From the NCBI RefSeq assembly GCF_009936235.1, contig NZ_AP022314.1:930001-994000 (forward strand): a stretch of 64,000 nt of DNA, read 5' to 3'. Both the position numbers and the translations under genes were made by a program. The notes beneath the pieces are model-generated. The model did no database searches and was not told the DNA's origin. It was given only the letters and a program-made list of their open reading frames with translations. Shown piece by piece: positions 1-8,962 of this stretch. Each line of letters starts with the position of its first letter. The first letter of the stretch is position 1. This DNA comes from Mycobacterium xenopi (GTDB taxonomy: Bacteria; Actinomycetota; Actinomycetes; Mycobacteriales; Mycobacteriaceae).

Positions 1-196
1 TCGTAGGAGGGACTCGGCGGGGGCCGAGGTGACGGCCAGGTGTGGTCGCTCGTAGAGGGCCTGCATGACACCGCCGCCCTCGGTCCTCCCGGGGTCGCAG
101 ACCAGCTTCAGGAAGACGCGCCGCAGAGCGCCAGTTAGCGACCGTCCGGCCGTCGATCCCCTCGCCGGGTCGTCGCTGCCAACCCGAGGAGCCCTG

Positions 197-1423
197 GTGT
201 CGGATCAGATCCCTGAAACCATCTATGTAGGTTTGGACCGGGCCGCCGCCATCCACGCGGTGTGCGTGGTGTCTGCGGTTGGTAAAGTACTGGCGCAGTT
301 CACTATTGAACACAGCGCCCACGGCATTGCATCGCTGATCAGTCGGCTCGCCAAGTACGGCGATCCCGCCGATAATCATGTCGGGATCGAACGCCCGAAC
401 GGCCGCTTGGTCGACCTGCTGCTCGACGCCGGCCATCCAGTAATCCCAGTGTCGCCCAACGCGATCAAGACCTGGCGGGAAGGCGAGGTTGTTTCGGGTG
501 CCAAGTCCGACGCCGGTGATGCACTCGTGATCGCCGAGTACCTGCGACTGCGCCACCACCGACTCCACCCGGTCACGCCCCACTCGGCCCAGACCAAAGC
601 GCTGCGCACCGTGGTCCGTACCCGCGACGACATCGTCGAGATGCGGGTAGCTGCCACCAACCAACTCAGCTCCTTGCTCGAGGCCCACTGGCCCAGAGCA
701 ACGAAAATCTTCGCCGATGTGGAATCGCCTATCAGTCTGACGTTCTTGCGCCGGTACCCGACCGCAGCCGCGGCCGCTCACCTCGGTGAAAGACGCTTGG
801 CCGCATTCTTGACCAAGCACGGCTACTCCGGTCGCCGCCCCGCCACCGAGCTTGTTACCCGGCTGCGCCGTGCCCCTGCTGGCGCCACTGACCCGACACT
901 GACCGCAGCCATCCACGATGCTGTGCTCGCCCTGGTCACCGTGCTCGACGCGCTCAACACAGCCACCAAACAACTCGACCGGTCCGTCGCCCACCTCGAG
1001 GAGCACCCGGACGCCGAGGTCTTCACGTCGCTGCCAAGGTCGGGTCAGATCAACGCCGCCCAGGTACTCGCCGAGTGGGGCGACTCTCGGGCAGCCTACG
1101 ACTCGCCCGACGCGGTCGCCGCCCTGGCCGGCGTCACCCCGGTCACCAAAGAGTCCGGAAAACAACACGCCGTGCACTTCCGCTGGGCGTGCAACCAACG
1201 CTTCCGCAGAGCCACCACCACATTCGCTGACAACAGTCGACATTTCAGCCCCTGGGCCGCACACATCTACAACCAAGCCCGCGCCCGCGGCCACGACCAT
1301 CCCCATGCCGTCCGCATCCTCGCCCGCGCCTGGATCCGCGTGATCTACCGCTGCTGGCACAACCACCAGCCCTATGACCCCAACCTCCACGGCGGAACCC
1401 AAAGACTGACCAACGCAGCCTGA
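197..1423 (+). CDS. IS110-family transposase
   Basis: A 408-residue DEDD-type transposase/recombinase that moves an IS110-type element. The RuvC-like N-terminal domain shows the acidic residues in YVGLDRAA, VGIERPNG and SGAKSDAGDAL. The C-terminal Transposase_20 domain follows (LPRSGQINAAQVLAEWGD, then ALAGVTPVTKESGK), with the conserved serine of this family probably in that segment. The GTG at 197 is preferred because homologues begin just before YVGLDRA; an upstream ATG at 65 in the same frame would add 44 residues of low-complexity sequence. The gene ends 17 bases before the convergent end of the Ltp-like gene. It appears intact. The exact element ends are not visible to me. Confidence 0.9.
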   Translation: MSDQIPETIYVGLDRAAAIHAVCVVSAVGKVLAQFTIEHSAHGIASLISRLAKYGDPADNHVGIERPNGRLVDLLLDAGHPVIPVSPNAIKTWREGEVVSGAKSDAGDALVIAEYLRLRHHRLHPVTPHSAQTKALRTVVRTRDDIVEMRVAATNQLSSLLEAHWPRATKIFADVESPISLTFLRRYPTAAAAAHLGERRLAAFLTKHGYSGRRPATELVTRLRRAPAGATDPTLTAAIHDAVLALVTVLDALNTATKQLDRSVAHLEEHPDAEVFTSLPRSGQINAAQVLAEWGDSRAAYDSPDAVAALAGVTPVTKESGKQHAVHFRWACNQRFRRATTTFADNSRHFSPWAAHIYNQARARGHDHPHAVRILARAWIRVIYRCWHNHQPYDPNLHGGTQRLTNAA

Positions 1424-1440
1424 GCTTGACTCAGGAAGTG

Positions 1441-2592
1441 TCATGCCGCCCGCTCCAAGACCAGCGCCGCATGGTGGTCCATTCGTCCCCCGATGCCGCC
1501 CACCAGCGCGATGGCCGCGCCAGGCACCTGGCGGGCGCCGCCTGCACCGCGCAGCTGGATGACGGCCTCGGCCAGCGGCGTCATGCCCTGTAGGTAGTAC
1601 CCCGAAAGCTGGCCCCCGCCGGTGTTAGTGGGCAGCAGTCCATCGGGGCCGATCTGGCCGTCGCGGACGAACGCGCCGGCGGGCGCATCGCCGGTAAGCC
1701 GGTATTCGTCGAGCAGAATCAGCGTCACGATGGAGAACGGGTCGTAGAGCTCGGCGACGTCGAGGTCGGTGCGCGCAAGGCCGGCTTGCGCGAGTGCGTC
1801 GTCGACAGCGCGGACTCCGCCGCCGAACCACGACTCGGCCCCTGACCGTCGGCGCCTCACCGGGTGGTGGCGGCCGCTGCCGCGGATCCGCACCCGCATG
1901 GTGCCGATCGACCGCCGGCCACTCATAACCACCGCGACGGCACCGTTGACCGGGCGCGCGCAGTCCACACGCCGCAGCGGATCGGCGACCATAGGGCTTG
2001 CGGCGTAACCGTCGGCGTCGAGGGGTTCGCGGATGACGGCGTCTGGATTGCCCATCGCCCAGGCCCGCGCTTGGGTGGCCACCGCGCACAGGTCGTCGGT
2101 GCTGGACCCGGTGACGTGCAACCAGCGCTGCGCCAGCAGCGCGTAGGTGGGTACCGAGCCGAGCAGACCACAAGCGCGTTCCAGCCCACGTACTCCGGTG
2201 TTGCCGCCGCTGTGTGCGTATGTCGAGCCCGAGCCCTTGCCCGACACCAGCGGGGCATCGGCGAACACGCACACCGCGGTCGACGCCTCGCCGGCGGTAA
2301 TTGCGTGCACTGCACGCTGGATCATCGCAATCGCAGTGGCGCCTTTGATCTCCACGTGCTCAAGCAGCCGCAGGTCGGCGAAGCCGCCGTGGGCCGCGAA
2401 ACCGACGCCGAGCCGGTCCGGGCGCACCCCTTGGGATGATCCGACCAGCAACCCGTCGACGTCGCCCGGGCCGATGCCGGCGTCGGCTAGTGCTGCGGCG
2501 GTGGCCTGGCAAGCCAGTTGGACCGGAGTCGCGCCCGCCTGCAGCGACATCGCTGTCATCCCAAAGCCGACGAGCTCGGCAGTGGCAGTCAC
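1441..2592 (-). CDS. Thiolase-like lipid-transfer protein (Ltp/SCP-x thiolase fold)
   Basis: A 383-residue thiolase-superfamily protein of the type often called lipid-transfer protein or acetyl-CoA acetyltransferase. It starts at a GTG that overlaps the upstream stop (GTGA, 2589-2592). The usual nucleophile loop with cysteine is replaced by IKGATAIAMIQRAVHAI. The conserved VAELYDPFS motif and the glycine-rich PTNTGGGQLSG loop are present. Relatives without the cysteine include Ltp2-type retro-aldolases, which release a short acyl-CoA from a beta-hydroxyacyl-CoA side chain together with a DUF35 partner; a DUF35 gene lies at 14235. Cell location should be cytoplasmic. An aldolase role is inference; ordinary thiolysis looks unlikely. 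Confidence 0.8.
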   Translation of the reverse strand: MTATAELVGFGMTAMSLQAGATPVQLACQATAAALADAGIGPGDVDGLLVGSSQGVRPDRLGVGFAAHGGFADLRLLEHVEIKGATAIAMIQRAVHAITAGEASTAVCVFADAPLVSGKGSGSTYAHSGGNTGVRGLERACGLLGSVPTYALLAQRWLHVTGSSTDDLCAVATQARAWAMGNPDAVIREPLDADGYAASPMVADPLRRVDCARPVNGAVAVVMSGRRSIGTMRVRIRGSGRHHPVRRRRSGAESWFGGGVRAVDDALAQAGLARTDLDVAELYDPFSIVTLILLDEYRLTGDAPAGAFVRDGQIGPDGLLPTNTGGGQLSGYYLQGMTPLAEAVIQLRGAGGARQVPGAAIALVGGIGGRMDHHAALVLERAA

Positions 2593-2840
2593 CGGCTCAG
2601 CCCGCCGCGTTCGCGATCCCCTCTGTAGTTGCCCACGCGCAACCAGTCTTCGCGGTCTTCGTAGGTCGCCAAGGTAAAGCTGGCCAATTCCAGCGGGCAC
2701 AAGAAGATGTGCGCGCCACTTTCCAGATCTTCGACGAGCAGCCGCGGGCCGTTGCCGTTGAGGTCCAGTGACAGCCGGACGGCGGCGAACTCGTTGACCA
2801 AGTCCGCCAGCACGCGCCGCCCCGGGACCGCGGTGTTCAC
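2589..2840 (-). CDS. Small conserved-type hypothetical protein
   Basis: About 83 residues if the GTG at 2840 is used; a TTG at 2876 would add 12 residues but lies over a half-copy of the region A operator, so the shorter start is preferred. It contains no motif that I recognise. The sequence is compact and mixed in character (VNEFAAVRLSLDLNGNGPRL, LATYEDREDWLRVG), suggesting a small alpha/beta or beta-rich domain without signal peptide or membrane segment. It overlaps the Ltp-like gene by four bases, so the two are probably translated together. It is likely an accessory protein of the same pathway. Confidence 0.55.
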   Translation of the reverse strand: MNTAVPGRRVLADLVNEFAAVRLSLDLNGNGPRLLVEDLESGAHIFLCPLELASFTLATYEDREDWLRVGNYRGDRERGGLSR

Positions 2841-2855
2841 GAAAACATTATTACC

Positions 2856-2869
2856 GCATGCTACTGTCA
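2856..2869 (-). promoter_or_regulatory. Degenerate region A operator (half-site)
   Basis: Read on the minus strand this is TGACA-GTAG-CATGC preceded by TTC. The left arm matches the TGRCA-N4-TGTYA palindrome of region A exactly; the right arm has decayed. It lies just upstream of the small gene that begins near 2840. Confidence 0.5.
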
Positions 2870-2999
2870 GAATCAATTGAATAGACAGAAGTGCCTAGCC
2901 GAAAACATCAGCTCTCTAGATCCGCTATTGCGTTGTCTACGTGCGAACATGCACACTAATCGAACACGCCGAAGGACGTCGATGACCCCAAACTGTAGT

Positions 3000-3013
3000 T
3001 GACACTGATGTCA
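3000..3013 (+). promoter_or_regulatory. Region A operator, perfect palindrome
   Basis: TGACA-CTGA-TGTCA, a perfect five-base inverted repeat with a four-base spacer. It lies 22 bases before the ATG of the hydrolase gene at 3036. It matches eight other sites in 2.8-23.5 kb and is the cleanest copy. Confidence 0.75.
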
Positions 3014-3035
3014 GAAGTAGCGGAAGAGAGACGAG

Positions 3036-3959
3036 ATGGAGCAACGGTCAGCGCCACCGGCGTCAGTGGGTGGCGCGCTGGTCGACACAGAGAACTACCG
3101 GAGCATATGGATGCTTCTCAAGGAGGTGGCGTTCACCCAGGGGTTCATCGATATCGAGGTCAACGGCGCGCTGGTGCGGACCCGCTATGCCGAGGCCGGT
3201 TTGCCCGATAAGCCGCACGCGGTGTTGCTGCACGGTACGGGCGGACACTGGGAGACGTTCGCGCCGAATCTGGCCGCGCTGTCTGAGCACTTCCACTGTG
3301 TGGCGATCGACATGGTGGGCAACGGGTTTTCAGGCAAGCCCGACTACGACTACGAGATCGCCGTCTACCGCGAGCACGTGCTGAAGGTGATGGACCACTT
3401 CGGCATGGCCAACGCTCACTTCGTGGGGATGTCGCTGGGCGCCTGGGTTTCCGCGGCAATTGCAGTGTCGCATCCCGACCGGGTGAACAAGATGATCCTG
3501 ATGTCACCCGCGGGCAAGGAGGCGGCCGCAGCGAACATGGCGCGGATTCGCGCTGAACGCACCAAGGCCGTTAACGAGCCCACTTGGGAGTCGCTGTACA
3601 CAGTCTTCGAGCACCTGATCGCCGACGAAGCCAACCGGCTGCCCGACCTTATCGGGCTGCGTCGGGCGATATATCAGCGCGCCGACACTCGTGCGACCAT
3701 CGAGCACCTGTTGATCTTGCAGGACGCCACCGCACGCGAACGCAACCTGATTCCGGAGGAGAAGTGGAGGTCGATCACGGCGCCGGTGATGGTCGTGGCC
3801 TCGGGCCGCGACCTCGGCGTCTACCAGGACACCGCGACCGCGATCGCCGAGTTGATCCCCAGCGCCGAGATCTTCGACATGCCCGACGTACGCCATTGGC
3901 CGCATTTCGAGAATCCCGAATCGTTCAATCCGGCCGCAGTCGCCTTCCTCACCAAGTGA
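3036..3959 (+). CDS. Alpha/beta-hydrolase, MhpC-like meta-cleavage product hydrolase
   Basis: A 307-residue alpha/beta-hydrolase. It has the oxyanion region LLHGTGGHWETF, nucleophile elbow GMSLGAW (Ser about 133), acid Asp about 259 in ASGRDLG, and His about 287 in VRHWPHFENPE. The family includes carbon-carbon hydrolases (MhpC, HsaD, BphD) that split the vinylogous 1,5-diketone made by extradiol ring cleavage. The next two genes encode the hydratase and aldolase that act after such a hydrolase, and an MhpB-like dioxygenase shares the same operator at 23494, so the C-C hydrolase role is well supported by context. The ATG at 3036 follows a purine-rich stretch and the operator. Confidence 0.85.
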   Translation: MEQRSAPPASVGGALVDTENYRSIWMLLKEVAFTQGFIDIEVNGALVRTRYAEAGLPDKPHAVLLHGTGGHWETFAPNLAALSEHFHCVAIDMVGNGFSGKPDYDYEIAVYREHVLKVMDHFGMANAHFVGMSLGAWVSAAIAVSHPDRVNKMILMSPAGKEAAAANMARIRAERTKAVNEPTWESLYTVFEHLIADEANRLPDLIGLRRAIYQRADTRATIEHLLILQDATARERNLIPEEKWRSITAPVMVVASGRDLGVYQDTATAIAELIPSAEIFDMPDVRHWPHFENPESFNPAAVAFLTK

Positions 3960-3969
3960 CACTGTGCCA

Positions 3970-4797
3970 ATGAAACGGCCAGGTCCCGATGAGATCGCCG
4001 AGATCGCTCGGCGGCTTTACGCCGCCGAGCAGAAGCGTGAACCGATCCGGCAGTTGTCGCTTGAGTATCCCGACATGACCATTGAGGACGCGTACGCCGT
4101 GCAGCGGGCGCTGGTCGACCTGAAGGTCTCCGACGGCCGCGCGGTCAAGGGTCGCAAAATTGGCCTTACCTCGAAGGTGATGCAGCGCGCGGCATCGATC
4201 GATGAACCGGACTATGGCGCGCTGTTCGACGACATGTTCATCGACAACGGCGGCCGAGTGGCACCGGGCCACTTCATCCGGCCGCGGATTGAAGTCGAAT
4301 TGGCGTTTGTGCTCGGGGATACGCTGCGGGGACCGGGGGTGACGTTATTCGATGTGCTGCGGGCCACCGAGTTCGTTACCCCAGCGCTGGAGATCCTCGA
4401 TGCGCGGGTGCAGATGTCGGACCCTGACACCGGTCACCTACGCACGATCGTCGACACGATCGCCGACAACGCTGCCGACGCGGGTCTGGTGCTGGGTGGG
4501 CGGGTGTTCCGGCCGCTCGACGTCGACTTGCGGTGGGTGGCAGCTCTGCTGTTGCGCAACGGCACGGTTGAGGAGTCTGGGGTGGCGGCGGCGGTGCTTA
4601 ACCATCCAGGCAACGGCGTAGCCTGGCTTGCCAATCGCGTAGCGCCGTATGGGGTTTCGCTTCAGCGTGGCGAGGTGATCCTGTCCGGGTCGTTCACTAA
4701 GCCGGTGTTCGCGGAGCCTGGAGACACGTTCGTCGCCGATTATGGCGCACTCGGGACGGTGTCGGTGGTGTTTGACCGCGAGGAGACGGTTCGGTGA
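3970..4797 (+). CDS. 2-keto-4-pentenoate / 2-oxohept-4-enedioate hydratase (MhpD/HpaH family)
   Basis: A 275-residue member of the fumarylacetoacetate-hydrolase-related hydratase family. It adds water to a 2-hydroxydienoate, giving a 4-hydroxy-2-oxo acid. Supporting motifs are KGRKIGLTSKVMQ near the N-terminus, the metal-binding PRIEVELAFVLG segment and VILSGSFTKPVFAEPGDTF near the C-terminus. Length is typical. It begins 11 bases after the hydrolase stop (ATG 3970; an in-frame GTG sits at 3964) and ends in a GTGA overlap with the aldolase. The gene order hydrolase, hydratase, aldolase follows the order of the reactions. Confidence 0.88.
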   Translation: MKRPGPDEIAEIARRLYAAEQKREPIRQLSLEYPDMTIEDAYAVQRALVDLKVSDGRAVKGRKIGLTSKVMQRAASIDEPDYGALFDDMFIDNGGRVAPGHFIRPRIEVELAFVLGDTLRGPGVTLFDVLRATEFVTPALEILDARVQMSDPDTGHLRTIVDTIADNAADAGLVLGGRVFRPLDVDLRWVAALLLRNGTVEESGVAAAVLNHPGNGVAWLANRVAPYGVSLQRGEVILSGSFTKPVFAEPGDTFVADYGALGTVSVVFDREETVR

Positions 4798-5564
4798 GCA
4801 ATCGCTGGGTCGAACACATCAGCTCCGGTACACCACGATTCGGCATGTGGATCGCGTCTGGCAGCGGGTACGTCACCGAGATTTGCGCCGGGTCGGGCAT
4901 CGACTGGGTGCTGCTGGACCAGGAGCATGCGCCCAACGACCTGCGCACCACGCTCGAGCAGCTGCAGGTGCTCGCCGGCTACCCCGATGCCGATGTAGTG
5001 GTGCGCCCGCCCGCTGCGGACCCGGTGTTGATCAAGCAGCTACTCGACATCGGCGCGACCAATCTCCTGGTGCCGATGATCGGCAGCCCGGCGCAGGCAG
5101 CCGACGCAGTTGCCGCGACCCGGTATCCGCCAGCAGGCACTCGCGGCGTTGGCAGCGCGCTGGCGCGAGCGTCGCGGTGGAACCGCATTTCTGACTATGT
5201 TGTCACTGCAAACGATAGAGTCTCACTGACCGTACAGGTGGAATCGGCAGAGGGGCTCCATTGCGTCGGCGACATCGCTGACATCGACGGGGTCGACGCG
5301 GTGTTCATCGGTCCGGCCGACCTCGCGGCCTCGATGGGCAAACTCGGCCAACCTGAACACCCTGAGGTCGTTAGCGCAATCGAAAAGGCTTTAGCGACGG
5401 TGGTCGAACGCAGGAAGGCAGCCGGGGTGAATGCATTCACCGAATCAATCGCGCGCCGCTATCTGGCTGCGGGTGCGACATTCATTCTGGTCGGTGCAGA
5501 CGTCGCGCTGCTGGCCCGCGGTACCGAGCAGCTGGTGGCCAGGTACCGGAAGCCCTCGATCTGA
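4794..5564 (+). CDS. HpaI-family class II pyruvate aldolase
   Basis: A 256-residue HpcH/HpaI aldolase. It should cleave the 4-hydroxy-2-oxo acid from the hydratase into pyruvate and an aldehyde, using a divalent metal. The catalytic His is in LLDQEHAPND, the metal ligands are in VQVESAEG and FIGPADLAASMG, and a TRGVGSALARAS loop is also typical. It starts with GTG overlapping the hydratase stop. Classical Mhp pathways use an MhpE-type aldolase and MhpF dehydrogenase; neither is seen here, so this enzyme probably replaces MhpE. The aldehyde product could go to the aldehyde dehydrogenase at 18823, which is inference. Confidence 0.88.
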   Translation: MSNRWVEHISSGTPRFGMWIASGSGYVTEICAGSGIDWVLLDQEHAPNDLRTTLEQLQVLAGYPDADVVVRPPAADPVLIKQLLDIGATNLLVPMIGSPAQAADAVAATRYPPAGTRGVGSALARASRWNRISDYVVTANDRVSLTVQVESAEGLHCVGDIADIDGVDAVFIGPADLAASMGKLGQPEHPEVVSAIEKALATVVERRKAAGVNAFTESIARRYLAAGATFILVGADVALLARGTEQLVARYRKPSI

Positions 5565-5574
5565 GCTTTATTTC

Positions 5575-5588
5575 TGACTGTAGTGTCA
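5575..5588 (+). promoter_or_regulatory. Region A operator
   Basis: TGACT-GTAG-TGTCA within TTCTGACTGTAGTGTCAC, 16 bases before the ATG at 5605. One mismatch from a perfect palindrome. It suggests that the acyl-CoA dehydrogenase operon has its own promoter, separate from the hydrolase operon upstream. Confidence 0.7.
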
Positions 5589-5604
5589 CCTATACTCCGC
5601 GAGT

Positions 5605-6777
5605 ATGGACCTGGATTTCACGGTTGATCAGCTGGAATTCCGCGACCAGGTCCGCACCTGGCTTGACGAGAACAAGCCGGTCGAACCGCGACCGCGCGAC
5701 CACGCTGGCATCCGCGAGTACGACCTGGCCTGGCAGCGCACCCAATGGGAAGGCGGCTGGGCCGGCATCACGTGGCCCACCGAGTACGGCGGCAAGGGGC
5801 TGACCTTGCTGCAGCAGTTGATCTGGTACGAGGAATATGCCGCCAGGGGCTTCCCGGGGATCGACGCTTGCTTCGTCGGGTTATCCCACGCAGGGCCAAC
5901 ACTAATCACCAGGGGTAGCGAAAAGCAGAAGTCGTTTCATCTACCGAAAATCCTGCGCGGAGAAGTGGTGTGGTGCCAAGGCTTCTCCGAACCCGACGCC
6001 GGGTCCGATCTCGCTGCACTGCGCACCAAGGCCGTCATTGACGGCGACGAACTCGTCGTCAACGGCCAGAAGGTGTGGACCAGCTTCGCCACCGTCGCTG
6101 ACTACCAGGAGCTTTTGGTGCGTACCGATAACACCCAAGGCAAGCACCGCGGCATCACCTGGGTGATCTGCGACATGTCCAGCCCGGGTATCGATGTGCG
6201 TCCGATTGAGACGATCGAGGGCGGTGCCGAATTCTGTGAGGTGTTTTACGACAATGTGCGGATCCCGCTGTCCAACGTCGTCGGCGAGGTGGACAACGGG
6301 TGGTCGGTTGCGATGGCCACGCTGTCGTTCGAACGGGGAACAGCTTTTACCGCAAACCAGGTGCGACTGGCAAAGACCGTCGAGGATCTGATCGATTATG
6401 CCCGCGACCATGTCGGACCTGATGGGCGTCGGCCCGCCATCGCCGACGACGAGATCGCCCGGCGGCTGGCGCAGGCACGGGCCTCGGTGGCTTCGCTGCG
6501 TGCGCTGACCTACTCCAACATCTGCCTGGCAATGCAATCCGAGACACCCGGCCCCAAAGGTTCGATGGTCAAGCTGCTCTATGCCGATTTGACCAAGGAA
6601 ATCGCGAAACTCGCGCTCGACATCCTCGGACCGGGTGCTCTACGGGCCTCGTCGCGGTGGGACGACGACGGCTGGGTGGGCTACTACTACTGGTCGTTTT
6701 CGCAGTCGATCGGCGGCGGGACATCGGAGATCCAGCGCAACATCCTCGGCGAACGCGTCCTCGGACTGCCGCGGTAG
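5605..6777 (+). CDS. Acyl-CoA dehydrogenase (FadE)
   Basis: A 390-residue flavin acyl-CoA dehydrogenase that introduces an alpha,beta double bond in an acyl-CoA. FAD/substrate motifs are visible: WCQGFSEPDAGSDLAALRT, GQKVWTSFA and the C-terminal IGGGTSEIQRNILGERVLGL. It is followed after 14 bases by a shorter, more divergent FadE. Such pairs in steroid catabolism form alpha2beta2 heterotetramers in which one subunit keeps the full FAD site; this one would be the canonical subunit. First gene of a four-gene operon (FadE, FadE, Ltp, FadD) directly behind an operator. Substrate not predictable. Confidence 0.9.
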   Translation: MDLDFTVDQLEFRDQVRTWLDENKPVEPRPRDHAGIREYDLAWQRTQWEGGWAGITWPTEYGGKGLTLLQQLIWYEEYAARGFPGIDACFVGLSHAGPTLITRGSEKQKSFHLPKILRGEVVWCQGFSEPDAGSDLAALRTKAVIDGDELVVNGQKVWTSFATVADYQELLVRTDNTQGKHRGITWVICDMSSPGIDVRPIETIEGGAEFCEVFYDNVRIPLSNVVGEVDNGWSVAMATLSFERGTAFTANQVRLAKTVEDLIDYARDHVGPDGRRPAIADDEIARRLAQARASVASLRALTYSNICLAMQSETPGPKGSMVKLLYADLTKEIAKLALDILGPGALRASSRWDDDGWVGYYYWSFSQSIGGGTSEIQRNILGERVLGLPR

Positions 6778-6791
6778 ACAGGCGAACGACA

Positions 6792-7814
6792 ATGAATCTT
6801 TTGCCCAGCGCTGAACAACTCGAAATCGTTTCGGCTACAGCGCAATTCCTTGAGCAGCGAATGCCTGTCCAACACATCCGAGCCGACCGCCACGCGAAAT
6901 CAGTGGTGCGTGCCGACGTGTGGCGCGACGGCGCCCAGATGGGCCTGCTGACCCTGGGACTGCCAGAGGATCTCGGCGGCTTAGGTCGAGCGTTCGACGA
7001 CGAGGTGCTGCTGCACATCGAGCTCGGCAAGCATCTCGCTCCCGGACCCTTCCTGGCCGGGACATTGGCTGCGCGGCTGGCCGCAGTGTGTGGCGACGCC
7101 GAGCGTGCCGACGAGATCGGTTCGGGGCGCGCACTAGTCGCGCTCGCGGTAATGCGGGGGCCCGGTGAGCCGCATCGGGTCAAAGGCACGTTCGACCTGT
7201 TTGACGCGGTAGGCGCACGCTACGCCTTGCTGGTGGCACGCAGCGGTGCCGCGCTGGTCGACATCGCAGCATTCGGCGAACCAATCGTCGTCGAGCCGGC
7301 CGACCCCGCCACACGGATGGCCTCGGCGGCCGTCCAGTCCGCCACGCCGCTGCATTGGCTGCCCGCAGACACCGACTGGATCTGGGGGCGTGCGATGGTG
7401 CTCTCGGCTGCCTACCTGACCGGGCTGGCCGCCGCCGCTGCCCAGGCAGCGACGGAGCACGCCAAGATCCGGGTCCAGTTCGGCAAACCGATCGGGGTGA
7501 ATCAGGCGATCAAGCACCGCTGCGTGGACATGGCAGTCGCCGCCGAGGCCGCCCAAGCACAAAGCTTCTTCGCCGCCATCGCCTTGGACAGCGGACGAGC
7601 TGATGCGCTGCTGCAGGTGCTGTCTGCTGTCATCGTGGCCGGCAAGGCGGCTGTGGATAACGCTGCCGCAGGTATCCAGGTGTTCGGCGGAATCGGTTAC
7701 ACGTTTGAGAACGATATGCATTTGTACCTGAAGCGCGCACACGTACTTCGCCATTTGTTCGTTGAGCCAGCTGAGGCGCTGGCCCAGCTGCTCGCCCAGG
7801 AGCGCGCACAGTGA
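6792..7814 (+). CDS. Acyl-CoA dehydrogenase, divergent partner subunit
   Basis: A 340-residue acyl-CoA dehydrogenase-fold protein from the ATG at 6792. The N-terminal half is shortened and lacks a clear FSEPxAGSD motif, while the C-terminal half is conserved (IRVQFGKPIGVNQAIKHRC, AAGIQVFGGIGYTFENDMH). This pattern fits the second subunit of heteromeric mycobacterial acyl-CoA dehydrogenases. It ends with a GTGA overlap with the next gene. I infer that it pairs with the enzyme at 5605; a lone homomeric enzyme is the alternative. Confidence 0.85.
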   Translation: MNLLPSAEQLEIVSATAQFLEQRMPVQHIRADRHAKSVVRADVWRDGAQMGLLTLGLPEDLGGLGRAFDDEVLLHIELGKHLAPGPFLAGTLAARLAAVCGDAERADEIGSGRALVALAVMRGPGEPHRVKGTFDLFDAVGARYALLVARSGAALVDIAAFGEPIVVEPADPATRMASAAVQSATPLHWLPADTDWIWGRAMVLSAAYLTGLAAAAAQAATEHAKIRVQFGKPIGVNQAIKHRCVDMAVAAEAAQAQSFFAAIALDSGRADALLQVLSAVIVAGKAAVDNAAAGIQVFGGIGYTFENDMHLYLKRAHVLRHLFVEPAEALAQLLAQERAQ

Positions 7815-8962
7815 GTGGCGCCGTCGCGATCGCCGGGGTGGCGCTCTCCGATGTGGGGAGGGTCGACGATAAGAGCCCCTACGAGCTGATCGCACAGGCA
7901 AGCCGACGAGCGCTGGCCGACGCGGGCCTGTCGCCGGCCGACGTGGACGGGCTTGCCTCGACCGGGCAGGGGGCGCTGCCCCCGGTAGACGTGGGCGAAT
8001 ACCTCGGGCTTCGGCCGCGGTGGGTTGACTCCACCGCCGTCGGGGGCGCGGCTTGGGAAGCGATGGCCTCCCACGCAGCCGACGCGATCACCGCCGGACA
8101 CGCTGACGTGGTGCTGTTGGCCTACGGTTCGACGGCGCGCGCAGATCTGCGAAAGGGCTTGCGCGGAGCAAGCATCAACTGGGGTGCTCGCGGACCGCTG
8201 CAGTGGGAAGCGCCGTACGGGCACACCTTGATTGCGAAGTACGCGATGGCCGCACGCCGCCACATGTTCCAGTATGGCACCACCATCGAGCAGCTGGCCG
8301 AGGTGGCGGTGTCTGCCCGGTTCAACGCCACGGACAATCCCGAGGCCTACTACCGTGACCCGATCACCGTCGACGACGTGATGTCCGGCCCGATGGTCGC
8401 AGACCCGTTCACCAAGCTGCACTGCTGTATCCGCAGCGATGGCGGCGCCGCGGTCGTCATGGTGAACGGCGAACGGGCCAAAGATCTGCGCTCTCAACCT
8501 GTGTGGGTACTTGGCGCCGCCGAAACCACCTCGCACATGCTGACCTCGCAGTGGGATGACATGACGATCGGACCTGCGGCGGTGAGCGGATCGTTGGCGT
8601 TCGCGCGCGCCGGCGTGCGTCCCGGCGACGTCGACGTGGCCGAACTTTACGACGCATTCACCTACATGCTGCTGTGCACCATCGAGGATCTTGGCTTTTG
8701 CCCGAAGGGTGAGGGTGGCGGGTTCGTCGAGGCGGGATCGCTGCGCCTTGGCGGTGCGCTGCCCACCAACACCGACGGGGGCGGCCTGTCAGCGTGTCAT
8801 CCGGGTCAGCGCGGGCTATTCCTCCTTGTGGAGGCGGTTCGCCAGCTGCGCGGTGAATGCGGGCCCCGGCAGGTGCCGGACGCGAAGATCGCCTGTGTCA
8901 GCGCCACCGGTGGCTGGTTTTGCTCAAGCGGCACGATGATTCTCGGTGCCGAGGAGCCGTAG
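7811..8962 (+). CDS. Thiolase-like lipid-transfer protein (second copy)
   Basis: A 383-residue thiolase-superfamily protein, similar in length and motifs to the one at 1441. The nucleophile cysteine region reads VGGAAWEAMASHAADAI, with no Cys. It keeps VAELYDAFTYM and PTNTDGGGLSACHPG. It resembles Ltp2/SCP-x proteins, some of which are retro-aldolases working with a DUF35 subunit. Its place after two FadEs and before a CoA ligase fits a final carbon-carbon cleavage of a side chain. GTG start overlaps the previous stop; the stop TAG overlaps the GTG start of the ligase. Confidence 0.82.
   Translation: MSGAVAIAGVALSDVGRVDDKSPYELIAQASRRALADAGLSPADVDGLASTGQGALPPVDVGEYLGLRPRWVDSTAVGGAAWEAMASHAADAITAGHADVVLLAYGSTARADLRKGLRGASINWGARGPLQWEAPYGHTLIAKYAMAARRHMFQYGTTIEQLAEVAVSARFNATDNPEAYYRDPITVDDVMSGPMVADPFTKLHCCIRSDGGAAVVMVNGERAKDLRSQPVWVLGAAETTSHMLTSQWDDMTIGPAAVSGSLAFARAGVRPGDVDVAELYDAFTYMLLCTIEDLGFCPKGEGGGFVEAGSLRLGGALPTNTDGGGLSACHPGQRGLFLLVEAVRQLRGECGPRQVPDAKIACVSATGGWFCSSGTMILGAEEP

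Noticed and set aside
3036..5564. Homoprotocatechuate (Hpa) pathway
   Set aside because: The hydratase and aldolase resemble HpaH and HpaI, but HpaD, HpaE and HpaG are not seen, while MhpB- and MhpC-like genes are. A mixed meta-cleavage route fits better.
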